Shown piece after piece: positions 1 through 8,363 of a stretch of 64,000 nt of DNA; within the stretch, counting starts at the first letter, position 1, and each line of letters starts with the position of its first letter. Source of the stretch: M3007 sp040397785 (GTDB lineage Bacteria > Bacteroidota > Bacteroidia > Chitinophagales > Saprospiraceae); the NCBI GenBank assembly GCA_040397785.1, contig JBBAVI010000018.1:1-64000 (forward strand), in the 5' to 3' direction. A model generated the notes under the pieces. It saw nothing but the letters and a program-made list of their open reading frames with translations. It was not told the origin of the DNA and did not search any database. Made by a program: the position numbers and the translations under genes.

Positions 1-55
1 GACACCTTCCCGAGGTGACACCTTCCCGAGGTGACACCTTCCCGAGGTGACACCT
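1..55. repeat. 16-bp tandem repeat, about 3.4 copies
   Basis: The unit gacaccttcccgaggt occurs three times without change, followed by a 7-base partial copy; the array may continue left of the window. Each unit holds a short inverted repeat (CACCT, five-base loop, AGGTG), and successive units also pair as AGGTG-A-CACCT, so the array can fold in several registers. The unit length is not a multiple of three, so it is not a coding repeat. It lies just downstream of the eno terminator. Confidence 0.9.
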
Positions 56-61
56 CAAAAA

Positions 62-96
62 AAGTGTCCGCTTCGAAAACGACGAAGCGGACACTT
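62..96 (-). terminator. Intrinsic terminator of eno
   Basis: Perfect 14-bp stem (62-75 with 83-96) around a 7-base loop. Read on the minus strand it is followed by seven T residues (complement of the A-run 57-63). It sits 28 bases after the eno stop codon. Confidence 0.9.
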
Positions 97-123
97 AATA
101 TTATAAGGTGTTACTCAAAATCT

Positions 124-1410
124 TTACAAACCAAAGATAGAACGGCCCAAATAAGTGGCTGCATCGCCCAGTTCTTCTTCAATGCGCAGCAACTGATTGT
201 ATTTTGCAATCCGGTCGGAGCGTGAAGCAGAGCCAGTTTTAATTTGGCCGGTATTCAAGGCAACTGCCAGGTCGGCGATCGTGGTATCCTCTGTTTCGCC
301 AGAGCGGTGGCTGATCACTGAAGTATAAGCGTGGCGGGTGGCCAGGTTTACGGCTTCGATGGTTTCTGTCAAAGAACCAATTTGGTTAACTTTGATGAGG
401 ATTGAGTTAGCGATTTTTTGATCAATACCGCGTTGCAAGCGTTCGGTGTTGGTTACAAACAAATCGTCACCTACCAACTGAATGCGGTGGCCAAGTGTTT
501 CTGTTTGCAATTTCCAGCCTTCCCAATCGTCTTCGGCCAGACCGTCTTCGATGGAATAAATCGGGTAACGGTTGCACCAGTCTTTCCAGAAACTTACCAT
601 ATCCTGGCGTGACAAGCGATCACCGGTTGATTTTTTGAACACATATTCTTGTTTTTCTGCATCATAAAACTCCGAAGCAGCAGCATCCATGGCAATTACC
701 ATATCTTCCAGCGGGCGGAAACCAGCAGCCTCGATGGCAATCATCACCATTTGGATTGCCTCTTCGTTGTTTTTGATGCCTGGCGCAAATCCGCCTTCAT
801 CTCCAACATTGGTTGCGTAACCTTTGCTTTTCAATACTTTTTTCAGGTGGTGGAATACCTCTACGCCCATCCGCAAACCTTCGCCAAATGTTTCGGCACC
901 GATTGGCATGATCATAAATTCCTGAAAATCAATACCATTATCAGCATGTGACCCACCATTGAGGATATTCATCATGGGTACAGGCAACACGTGTGCGTTA
1001 ACGCCACCTAGGTAGCGGTACAATGGTTGACCTAATTCCTCTGCGGCAGCGCGTGCAACAGCCAAACTTACGCCCAAAATTGCGTTTGCACCAATTTTGC
1101 TTTTGTTGCGGGTGCCATCGCGCTCAATCATCAGACGGTCGATCCGAATCTGATCCGTCACTTCCTGACCAATCAACTCCGGACGCAACATCGTCTCTAC
1201 ATTTTTTACTGCATTGAGAACGCCTTTTCCAAGGTAACGATTGGAGTCTTCGTCGCGAAGTTCCACGGCTTCATGTACACCAGTACTTGCGCCACTTGGA
1301 ACGGCAGCACGGCCAACAAAACCGGTTTCGGTCCACACTTCTACTTCAACGGTAGGGTTACCACGGCTGTCGAGAATCTCTCTGGCTAATATTTCTCGGA
1401 TTGCGCTCAT
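124..1410 (-). CDS. eno: Enolase (phosphopyruvate hydratase)
   Basis: Converts 2-phosphoglycerate to phosphoenolpyruvate in glycolysis and gluconeogenesis; cytosolic. The protein is 428 aa, the usual length. Family landmarks are present: GDEGGFAP (about 203-210), metal ligands D242, E288 and D315, LIKVNQIGSLTE with the catalytic Lys340, the SHRSGETEDT signature (about 368-377) and Lys391. I chose the ATG at 1410 (protein starts MSAIREILAREI) because an in-frame ATG 39 bases upstream adds 13 residues absent from the family. No Shine-Dalgarno sequence is visible, as usual in Bacteroidota. It is a single-gene unit transcribed leftward, with its own promoter (1489-1522) and terminator (62-96). 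Confidence 0.97.
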   Translation of the reverse strand: MSAIREILAREILDSRGNPTVEVEVWTETGFVGRAAVPSGASTGVHEAVELRDEDSNRYLGKGVLNAVKNVETMLRPELIGQEVTDQIRIDRLMIERDGTRNKSKIGANAILGVSLAVARAAAEELGQPLYRYLGGVNAHVLPVPMMNILNGGSHADNGIDFQEFMIMPIGAETFGEGLRMGVEVFHHLKKVLKSKGYATNVGDEGGFAPGIKNNEEAIQMVMIAIEAAGFRPLEDMVIAMDAAASEFYDAEKQEYVFKKSTGDRLSRQDMVSFWKDWCNRYPIYSIEDGLAEDDWEGWKLQTETLGHRIQLVGDDLFVTNTERLQRGIDQKIANSILIKVNQIGSLTETIEAVNLATRHAYTSVISHRSGETEDTTIADLAVALNTGQIKTGSASRSDRIAKYNQLLRIEEELGDAATYLGRSIFGL

Positions 1411-1488
1411 ATTACAAAACGTGAAAGGGTGAATTGTGATGGTTAACAAATATTCTGTCGTCTCAAAATAGCCACAACAGAATCAATG

Positions 1489-1522
1489 CAAAAGTAGCCA
1501 ATTTCCCCAAAGTGTACACTTT
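1489..1522 (-). promoter_or_regulatory. eno promoter with 14-bp palindrome at the -33 position
   Basis: On the minus strand TACTTTTG (1489-1496) matches the Bacteroidota -7 consensus TAnnTTTG. The expected -33 position falls in a perfect 14-bp palindrome, AAAGTGTACACTTT (1509-1522), instead of a clean TTG, which suggests a regulator-dependent promoter. The leader would be about 75 nt. Inference from sequence only. Confidence 0.5.
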
Positions 1523-1592
1523 ACGCTAAGGCCTAACACAATCTTAATGTTAAATACTTTATTTTTCTTTTACAATGTGATTTTATTTCCTT

Positions 1593-1616
1593 TATATTTG
1601 TAGCGAAAATTCGCTA
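1593..1616 (+). promoter_or_regulatory. Promoter of the acyl-CoA dehydrogenase with overlapping palindrome
   Basis: TATATTTG (1593-1600) fits the -7 consensus TAnnTTTG; no good -33 TTG is seen upstream. It is followed at once by TAGCGAAAATTCGCTA (1601-1616), two 7-bp inverted arms around AA. This palindrome would cover the transcription start, a typical repressor-operator position. The start codon is 30 bases further on. Confidence 0.5.
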
Positions 1617-1646
1617 TTACATAAAACACCAACCAGTAACATTCCT

Positions 1647-3446
1647 ATGGAAGACACCATTGCAAAAACAACCGTGCTCAAAGGCGGAGCTTTTTTGATC
1701 CACGACAGCAAACCTGAGGACATTTTCATCCCAGAAGAACTCAGTGAAGAACAATTGATGGTCAAGCAAATGACGGTCGATTTTATCAAAAATGAAATTG
1801 ATCCGGTGCGTGCACGCATTGAAAAACTCGAACCTGGTTTGGCACCTGGCCTTTTAAAAAAAATGGGCGACCTGGGTTTACTCGGCGCACACATGCCAGC
1901 ACAATACGGTGGTACTGAAATGGACACCAATACAAACTCGGTGATTTCAGAAGTACTCGGACCATCGGGCTCCTTCATCGTTTCGTTTGCTGCCCATACG
2001 GGTATTGGCATGCTGCCAATTCTTTACTTTGGCAATGACGCGCAAAAAGAAAAGTACTTGCCTGGTTTAATAAGCGGCGACCTCAAAGCGGCTTATTGTC
2101 TGACCGAACCAGGTAGCGGCTCCGATGCATTGGCAGCCAAAACACGTGCAGATTTGAACGAAGCGGGCACCCATTATGTCCTAAATGGGCAAAAAATGTG
2201 GATTTCTAATGCGGGATTTGCAGACATCTTTATCGTTTTTGCAAAAATTGATGGCGATAAATTCACCGGATTTATCGTTGAAAAAGGCACCGCCGGGCTT
2301 ACTTTGGGTGCTGAAGAAGATAAATTAGGCATCAAAGGGTCCTCAACACGCCAGGTTTTCTTCGAAAATGCACAGGTTCCTGCTGAAAATGTGCTGGGTG
2401 CCATTGGCAAAGGACACTTGATCGCATTCAACGCACTCAATATCGGCCGTTATAAATTAGGTATCATGTGCATCGGTGGTTGTAAAGAAACCATCAACAT
2501 GGCAACACGTTATGCCAACGAACGTTTTCAATTTGGGCAGTCAATTGGCTCCTTTGGCGCAATTCAGCACAAATTAGCCGAAATGGCCATTCGCAATTTT
2601 GCGGCCGAGAGCGCAGCTTATCGCACTTCACAATTGATGCAGGATAAAAAAGCGGCTTCCGAAGCAGAAGGGGATGCTTATGGCCAAGCCATGCTCGAAG
2701 CGGCTGAAGAATACGCGATTGAATGCTCCATCCTGAAAATTTTAGGCTCGGAAGTGACCGATTTTTGTGTGGATGAGAATGTACAAATCCACGGCGGTAT
2801 TGGTTTTAGCGAAGAATATCCTGCGGCACGCGCTTACCGAGACAGCCGGATCAACCGGATTTATGAGGGTACCAATGAAATTAACCGCATGCTGATGGTC
2901 GATCAATTGTTCAAGCGCGCCCTCAAAGGTCAATTGGATATTGTTACACCAGCTTGGGCGGTTCAAAAAGAACTTTCTTCTATGCCTTCTTTTGAAAAAG
3001 TGGAAGGTTTGTACGCCGAAGAATATAAAGCAATTGCCGATTTTAAGAAAATTGTGCTGATGACGGCCGGTGCGGCTGCGAAAATGCAGATGGATGGCAA
3101 ACTGGTTTTGAAGGACGAGCAAGAAATTTTGATGAATTGTGCCGATATGCTCATCGAACTGTTTGCCAGTGAATCGATGTTATTGCGGGTAGAAAAACTC
3201 GTCAACATGGAAAAAGAACAGCCGCAAGAAATTTATGATGCAATGTTGCAAGTAAACTTCCACGATGTTACGGCTAAAATGACCAAATACGCAACCGATG
3301 CACTCTCTTCCTTTGCAGAAGGCGATCTATTGAAAACCTTCCTGATGGGTCTGAAACGCTTTACGAAATATCCGGCAGTTAATGTCAAAGAAAAGCGTCG
3401 CCTCATTGCAAGTGCTTTGTTGAAAGCCAATGGCTGGTGCTTCTAA
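1647..3446 (+). CDS. Acyl-CoA dehydrogenase, long form with C-terminal extension
   Basis: FAD-dependent dehydrogenase of fatty-acid beta-oxidation, making the trans-2-enoyl-CoA. At 599 aa it is longer than the usual 380-aa enzymes and resembles the very-long-chain/ACAD9-type proteins with an extra helical C-terminal domain (about residues 430-599). Motifs seen: YCLTEPGSGSDA (FAD/substrate loop), MWISNAGFADIF, and YEGTNEI with the expected catalytic Glu (about E407). It is transcribed alone, divergently from eno, from a promoter overlapped by a palindrome, so fatty-acid-responsive control is plausible but unproven. It shares a bidirectional terminator with convergent folE. Chain-length preference cannot be read from sequence. 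Confidence 0.9.
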   Translation: MEDTIAKTTVLKGGAFLIHDSKPEDIFIPEELSEEQLMVKQMTVDFIKNEIDPVRARIEKLEPGLAPGLLKKMGDLGLLGAHMPAQYGGTEMDTNTNSVISEVLGPSGSFIVSFAAHTGIGMLPILYFGNDAQKEKYLPGLISGDLKAAYCLTEPGSGSDALAAKTRADLNEAGTHYVLNGQKMWISNAGFADIFIVFAKIDGDKFTGFIVEKGTAGLTLGAEEDKLGIKGSSTRQVFFENAQVPAENVLGAIGKGHLIAFNALNIGRYKLGIMCIGGCKETINMATRYANERFQFGQSIGSFGAIQHKLAEMAIRNFAAESAAYRTSQLMQDKKAASEAEGDAYGQAMLEAAEEYAIECSILKILGSEVTDFCVDENVQIHGGIGFSEEYPAARAYRDSRINRIYEGTNEINRMLMVDQLFKRALKGQLDIVTPAWAVQKELSSMPSFEKVEGLYAEEYKAIADFKKIVLMTAGAAAKMQMDGKLVLKDEQEILMNCADMLIELFASESMLLRVEKLVNMEKEQPQEIYDAMLQVNFHDVTAKMTKYATDALSSFAEGDLLKTFLMGLKRFTKYPAVNVKEKRRLIASALLKANGWCF

Positions 3447-3468
3447 GATAGAATTACCTTAAAAAAAT

Positions 3469-3512
3469 AAAGGGTTGGTTGCTCCTGCAATGGAATGCAA
3501 TCAACCCTTTTT
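3469..3512. terminator. Bidirectional terminator between acyl-CoA dehydrogenase and folE
   Basis: Stem AAAGGGTTGGTTGC (3469-3482) pairs with 3497-3510 with one G-U pair. It has an A-run on the left and a T-run on the right, so it can end transcripts from both convergent genes. Confidence 0.85.
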
Positions 3513-3563
3513 ATTAACCACGATAAACAACACTTTGTATTTTAAATGAAATGCCCCCAAGCA

Positions 3564-4259
3564 CTAATCCGGCATTTTTGAACTAATGGCCATCAAAAAC
3601 TCTTGTTTTGTTGCTTCATTCAGGAATTTCCCGGAGTACTCAGCGGTGATCGTGCTTGCGCCGTGGTGCTCCACTCCGCGCGCTTGTACGCACATGTGTT
3701 TGGCATCAATATACACAGCCACATCATCGGTTTGCAAAGCACGCTTGAGTTCTTCCGCAATTTGCATGGTCAGTCGTTCTTGTACCTGCGGACGACGCGC
3801 AAAGAAATCTGCAATGCGGTTGAGTTTGGAAAGACCAATTACCTTGACATTTGGAATGTAGGCGATGTGTACTACGCCAAAAATAGGCTGAAAATGGTGC
3901 TCACAAGTGCTTTGAAGCGGTATATTACGCTCAATCACCAAACGACGGTATTTGTATTTATTGTCAAAAGTGGTCAGTGCAGGTTTGTTCTGTGTATTTA
4001 AACCTTTAAAAATTTCCTGCACATACATTTTGGCTACCCGTTTTGGAGTGCCGCTCAGACTGTCATCATCCAGATCAAGTCCAAGGATATTCATAATTTG
4101 AGCAAAGTGATTTGTGATCTGCTCAATTTTTTCGGCATCCGTCAAATCAAATGCATTTGGATGCATCGGTGTGTCGGAAGCAGTTGAAATATGTAAATCA
4201 CCAAAATCGTCAGAATCAGCATGGGCCGAATAGTGGCCATCGTGCAAAAAAGCAGCCAT
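3564..4259 (-). CDS. folE: GTP cyclohydrolase I (FolE1)
   Basis: Zinc enzyme that turns GTP into dihydroneopterin triphosphate, the first step of folate/pteridine synthesis. The 231-aa protein has a variable N-terminal 35 residues and then the complete catalytic domain. Zinc ligands are visible in STCEHHF (C119, H122) and KHMCVQARGVEHH (C190), and substrate-binding motifs such as GLSKLNRI and TFDNKYKYRRLV are kept. It starts 204 bases downstream of the parE stop on the same strand; a weak -7-like TAATTTTG (4367-4374) may drive it independently. Confidence 0.95.
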   Translation of the reverse strand: MAAFLHDGHYSAHADSDDFGDLHISTASDTPMHPNAFDLTDAEKIEQITNHFAQIMNILGLDLDDDSLSGTPKRVAKMYVQEIFKGLNTQNKPALTTFDNKYKYRRLVIERNIPLQSTCEHHFQPIFGVVHIAYIPNVKVIGLSKLNRIADFFARRPQVQERLTMQIAEELKRALQTDDVAVYIDAKHMCVQARGVEHHGASTITAEYSGKFLNEATKQEFLMAISSKMPD

Positions 4260-4463
4260 GAAAGGACATTTAATTAGGCAAAGAAAGTTGAAATAAGAAA
4301 AGGCACTTTTGGCGCATTTCAGATCAGTCTAACAGTAAAACAGGGGAAATAGTTTAACATTTCTGCCAAAATTAGCAAAACAATTCAACAAAAAAGCCAT
4401 CAGGGATAATTCCGAAAACGGCTAAATTGAAAACGGTATGGCACAGCTTCGTACAATAATGAT

Positions 4464-6362
4464 TTAAGCCTCTATTATTTCAGGTTCCGGTTGCACCTGG
4501 GCTTCCTCTTCCGGCGTATCGATAATATCAATTTCCAGGCGCAGGTTATCGATGATAAATTCCTGCCGCTCAGGCGTATTCTTGCCCATGTAATAGTCTA
4601 ACACATGATCCAGGTTGGTATCTTCCGGGAGGATTACCGGATCGAGGCGAATACCATCGCCGATAAAATCAGCGAATTCATTTGGACTGATTTCTCCTAA
4701 TCCTTTAAATCGGGTGATTTCAGCCTTACCGCGTAGTTTTTTGATGGCTGCCTTTTTCTCCTTATCCGAATAGCAATAATAAGTGTGCTGTTTGTCACGT
4801 ACCCGGAATAAAGGTGTATCCAGGATATACAAGTGCCCATTGCGCACCAAATCAGGAAAAAACTGCAAGAAAAACGTTAACAATAACAAGCGGATGTGCA
4901 TGCCGTCGACATCGGCATCGGTAGAGATCACCACCCGGTTATAACGCAAATCATCTAATGAATCTTCAATATTCAGGGCGTGTTGCAACAGGTTAAACTC
5001 TTCGTTCTGGTAGACCACTTTTTTGGTCATCCCATAACAGTTCAAGGGTTTACCGCGCAAACTAAACACTGCTTGCGAATCAACATCGCGCGCCTTCGTC
5101 AATGATCCGCTGGCAGAGTCTCCTTCCGTGATAAAAATGGTACTTGCCAAACGTTTTTCTTCGGTAGCCTTCTCATTGAGGTGAAAACGGCAATCCCGCA
5201 ACTTTTTGTTGTGAATATTGGCCGCTTTAGCCCTTTGGTTGGCGATTTTCTTTACATCGGCAATTTCTTTGCGCTCGCGCTCGGATTGCTGAATCCGCTT
5301 CAGCATTTCTTTGGCGACCTCCGGGTTTTTATGCAAAAAATCGTCGAGGGCTTTTCCCAGAAAATCGGCCATCCAACCTTTGATCGCTGGTCCGTCGGGC
5401 GCGATGCGTTCTGATCCGAGCCGTGTTTTGGTTTGACTTTCAAACACAGGCTCTTCTACCCGCACTGCTACGGCCGCAATGATGCTCTCGCGAATATCTT
5501 TGGTGTCAAATTGCTTCTTGAAATGCTCCCGTACTACTTTTACCAAGGCTTCCCGAAAAGCCACCAAGTGGGTACCACCCTGGGTTGTATTTTGACCATT
5601 GACGAAAGAATAATACTGTTCCCCATAGTGATCGCCATGCGTCATGGCAATTTCTACATCTTCCCCGCGCAGGTGAATAATTGGATATCGAACGTTTTCT
5701 GCGCTGGTCTTTTTTCCCAAAAGATCCAACAGCCCATTTTTCGAAATGAACGTTTTACCATTAAAATTGATCCGTAATCCCGCGTTTAGGTAGGCATAAT
5801 TCCACAATTGCTGTTCTACAAACTCAAAAACCCAGCGAAAATTGCGAAACATACCATTGTCCGGCCGAAAGCGAATGGTGGTGCCATTTTCTTCTTTGGT
5901 GGCCTCCAACTTGCTCTCACTTTTCAGGATTCCAAACTGAAAATCTGCTTTTTTGCACTGACCTTCCCGGTACGCCTCTACCTGAAAATATTCAGAAAGT
6001 GCGTTTACCGCCTTGGTACCAACCCCATTCAAACCTACCGATTTCTTGAAGGCTTTGGAATCATATTTTGCGCCCGTATTGATTTTGCTGACAACATCCA
6101 CCACCTTTCCAAGTGGAATGCCGCGGCCATAATCACGCACCGTAACACCTTGTTCATTAATGCTCACATCAATTTGTTTGCCATATCCCATGGCAAATTC
6201 ATCAATTGAGTTGTCTAATACCTCCTTTACCAATACATAGATACCATCATCAGGGCTGGAACCGTCGCCTAATTTGCCAATATACATACCCGGACGCAAC
6301 CGAATATGTTCGCGCCAGTCAAGGGATTTGATCTCGTCTTCCGTATAACGAACTTCTGCCAT
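4464..6362 (-). CDS. parE: DNA topoisomerase IV subunit B (ParE)
   Basis: ATPase subunit of the type IIA topoisomerase that decatenates chromosomes. The 632-aa protein has the GHKL ATPase domain (EVLDNSIDE with N51, DYGRGIPLG, GLNGVGTKAVNALS), the transducer domain, and a TOPRIM domain with TEGDSASGS and DADVDGMHIR. The short length and lack of a GyrB insertion favour ParE over GyrB. The TOPRIM motif reads EGDSASGS rather than the commoner EGDSAGGS. Its ParC partner is not adjacent. A good promoter lies at 6422-6451, giving a leader of about 50 nt. Confidence 0.9.
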   Translation of the reverse strand: MAEVRYTEDEIKSLDWREHIRLRPGMYIGKLGDGSSPDDGIYVLVKEVLDNSIDEFAMGYGKQIDVSINEQGVTVRDYGRGIPLGKVVDVVSKINTGAKYDSKAFKKSVGLNGVGTKAVNALSEYFQVEAYREGQCKKADFQFGILKSESKLEATKEENGTTIRFRPDNGMFRNFRWVFEFVEQQLWNYAYLNAGLRINFNGKTFISKNGLLDLLGKKTSAENVRYPIIHLRGEDVEIAMTHGDHYGEQYYSFVNGQNTTQGGTHLVAFREALVKVVREHFKKQFDTKDIRESIIAAVAVRVEEPVFESQTKTRLGSERIAPDGPAIKGWMADFLGKALDDFLHKNPEVAKEMLKRIQQSERERKEIADVKKIANQRAKAANIHNKKLRDCRFHLNEKATEEKRLASTIFITEGDSASGSLTKARDVDSQAVFSLRGKPLNCYGMTKKVVYQNEEFNLLQHALNIEDSLDDLRYNRVVISTDADVDGMHIRLLLLTFFLQFFPDLVRNGHLYILDTPLFRVRDKQHTYYCYSDKEKKAAIKKLRGKAEITRFKGLGEISPNEFADFIGDGIRLDPVILPEDTNLDHVLDYYMGKNTPERQEFIIDNLRLEIDIIDTPEEEAQVQPEPEIIEA

Positions 6363-6421
6363 CTTCGAATCTTGCGTTTTTTTATTTGATTTATGGTGGT
6401 TTTTTGAAATCTAAACACGCA

Positions 6422-6451
6422 CAAAAATAACATTATGTTTTCACAATACAA
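6422..6451 (-). promoter_or_regulatory. parE promoter
   Basis: On the minus strand TTTG followed after 19 bases by TATTTTTG (complement of 6422-6429; -33 at 6449-6451), a full match to the Bacteroidota sigma-70-type consensus. It sits 60 bases from the parE start codon. Confidence 0.65.
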
Positions 6452-6470
6452 AATAAAAAACAAAATGTTT

Positions 6471-8036
6471 TTAATCTTCCTGATAAGAAATCATCCACAA
6501 TCCAAGGAAGGTAATGGAGCCATTCAGCAAAATGGTCAAAAAACCTACATCAAACCAGGGTTTTATGCCGATTTCAATCAACCAACTGAAAAGAGGCGCT
6601 GCAATACACACAAGCGTCACCACTGAAATGTTCACCTTCGGCCAACTTGGCACCAGCCGGTTGAGTGGCAGTATAATGTCCCAAGGATGCAACTGAAATT
6701 TGGTAAACATGCCAAACATAAAGAGCCCAAGCAAGGGACCATAGGTGTACCCCGCAATGCGAAATACCAGGTTGATCACCGCATCATTGCTGTACACGTT
6801 GAGTAACAGTATAATCAGCACGAATAGTACCGAAAATCCGAGGTGTACAAACGTTCGGGTTCGGCGTTGCTGCCGCTCATGTGTGCGTTGTTGCTCAATC
6901 CAGTCGGAAGCGTAAGGATCCGCTTCCAATTTATTTTTCTCAAAATTTAAAAAGTCAACACAAAAACTGGTAGTTAAAGCCGTCAAAGCAGAATCCGAAC
7001 TCGCATAAGTGCTGGCTATCAACCCCAAAATAAAGAAAATACCCGCACCAACCCCTAAGTGATCGAAGGCTATTTTAGGGTACAAATGATCCGTTCTTGC
7101 AGGAATCTCCAGCCCAAGTGAACCCGCATACAGGTACAAGAGCGCCCCTAATACCAAAAACAGGAAATTGATAAGCACCAGATAAATACAAAAAACCAGC
7201 ATGTTTTTCTGTGCTTCCTTTATGTTCTTGCAAGCGAGGTTTTTTTGCATCAAATCCTGGTCCAGCCCGGTCATCACAATTGCAATCAACGCACCCCCTA
7301 CAAATTGCTTGACAAAATGATTGGGGTCGGTCAAAAAGTTGTCAAAGAAAAATATTTTGCCATAACGGCTGTTCATAACAGCTGGAATGATTTCTCCCGC
7401 ACTGAGGTTCAACGCTTTCCCGATGGTGGCTACTGTAAAAATTAAAGCCGCCAGGAAAAAGGTCGTCATGATGGTGTCGGTCCAAATGATTGTTTTTAAA
7501 CCACCTTTGTAGGTATACCCATAAATCAAGGCCAGCATTAAAATAACCGTGATTGGAAAGGGTACACCCAAATGACTAAAAACAAACATTTGCAAAACAG
7601 TTGCCGCCAAAAACATACGTGTTGCAGAACCGAGGGTGCGCGAAAGAATAAAAAATCCTGCACCAGTCTTGTAGGCAGCATGTCCAAGCCGCTCCTCCAG
7701 GTATCCGTAAATGGAGGTTAGGTTCATGCGGTAATACATGGGCATCAGCACGGTTGCGATGACCAAATAACCGACCAGATATCCCATGACCATTTGCATG
7801 TAAGAAAAGGCCATATTCAGGCCTGTTCCGCCTACTTTCCCGGGAATAGATATAAAGGTTACGCCGCTGATACTGGTACCGATCATAGCATAGGCCACTA
7901 CATACCAGGGCACTTTCCGATTGGCCAAGAAAAAACCTTCATTACCAACATTCCGGCCGGTAAACCAGGCAACGCCAACCAGCATAGCAAAATACAGGAA
8001 GAGGATACCAAGTACGAGTAAAGGCGTTAATTGCAT
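6471..8036 (-). CDS. Sodium:solute symporter (SSS family)
   Basis: Inner-membrane secondary transporter of 521 aa with about 13 hydrophobic segments. The N-terminal stretch (segment near residues 5-25, then GRNVGNEGFFLANRKVPWY and GTSISGVTFISIPG) is typical of the sodium/solute symporter family, as is the internal ASTYASSDSALTALTTSF motif. The substrate cannot be assigned; relatives carry sugars, amino acids, acetate or sialic acid and no catabolic genes lie beside it. A TACTTTTG -7-like element is present at 8104-8111 on the minus strand, without a clear -33. Confidence 0.88.
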   Translation of the reverse strand: MQLTPLLVLGILFLYFAMLVGVAWFTGRNVGNEGFFLANRKVPWYVVAYAMIGTSISGVTFISIPGKVGGTGLNMAFSYMQMVMGYLVGYLVIATVLMPMYYRMNLTSIYGYLEERLGHAAYKTGAGFFILSRTLGSATRMFLAATVLQMFVFSHLGVPFPITVILMLALIYGYTYKGGLKTIIWTDTIMTTFFLAALIFTVATIGKALNLSAGEIIPAVMNSRYGKIFFFDNFLTDPNHFVKQFVGGALIAIVMTGLDQDLMQKNLACKNIKEAQKNMLVFCIYLVLINFLFLVLGALLYLYAGSLGLEIPARTDHLYPKIAFDHLGVGAGIFFILGLIASTYASSDSALTALTTSFCVDFLNFEKNKLEADPYASDWIEQQRTHERQQRRTRTFVHLGFSVLFVLIILLLNVYSNDAVINLVFRIAGYTYGPLLGLFMFGMFTKFQLHPWDIILPLNRLVPSWPKVNISVVTLVCIAAPLFSWLIEIGIKPWFDVGFLTILLNGSITFLGLWMISYQED

Positions 8037-8119
8037 AAGGAAGCATTGTTAGTAACCGGGTCAAACCCATTGCAGCCTGCGGGTTCGACAGGACTTGCTG
8101 GCGCAAAAGTAGGTTTTTC
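8037..8119. other. Start of a 327-bp non-coding stretch (8037-8363)
   Basis: The region between the symporter start and the desaturase stop holds, in order, a candidate symporter -7 box (8104-8111), an 18-bp perfect hairpin (8120-8165), about 30 bases of plain sequence, and the 164-bp palindromic element (8199-8362). I see no gene in it. Confidence 0.7.
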
Positions 8120-8165
8120 CAACAACAACGGCTGCACGCTTTCAGGTGTGCAGCCGTTGTTGTTG
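8120..8165 (-). terminator. Strong hairpin, probable terminator after the desaturase unit
   Basis: Perfect 18-bp stem (8120-8137 with 8148-8165) and 10-base loop. There is no T-run on either side, so it may be a terminator, a processing or stability structure, or part of a second small mobile repeat. Confidence 0.55.
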
Positions 8166-8198
8166 AAATTAGGCCGTTTTAACGCGGATATTAACCAA

Positions 8199-8362
8199 TA
8201 GACTTGTTTCGGTGGGAAGTTGAAAACGACGTAAAAACGCCCATTTTCCGCCCTTCTGCGTTTTTTTTCTTGTCCGTAGCGCTGCTACGCACAAGAAAAA
8301 AAGCCTTGAAGGCCAAAAAATGGACTGTTTTTGTCGTTTTACTTCCCACCGCAACAAGTCTA
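8199..8362. repeat. 164-bp imperfect palindromic element (REP/MITE-like)
   Basis: Positions 8199-8280 and 8284-8362 are inverted copies with high similarity (by eye around 80 per cent), centred on CGTAGC-GCT-GCTACG. The ends are TAGACTTGTT and AACAAGTCTA. Because of the symmetry, both strands show a short open frame with related translations (both contain a RTRKK stretch); these are not real genes. The right end is one base from the desaturase stop codon. No transposase is nearby, so it would be a non-autonomous element. No clear target-site duplication is seen. Confidence 0.8.
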
Positions 8363-8363
8363 A

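Noticed and set aside
1..55. Short tandem array at the left edge considered as a CRISPR array.
   Set aside because: Repeats are directly adjacent with no spacers and are 16 bp long; CRISPR needs variable spacers of similar length between repeats of 23 bp or more.
31..225. Open frame running through the tandem repeat.
   Set aside because: The 16-bp unit is not a multiple of three, the frame also crosses the eno terminator, and it overlaps the end of eno antisense.
8077..8104. GGGTTCGACAGG-like stretch considered as a tRNA T-arm.
   Set aside because: No acceptor, D-arm or anticodon arm can be folded around it.
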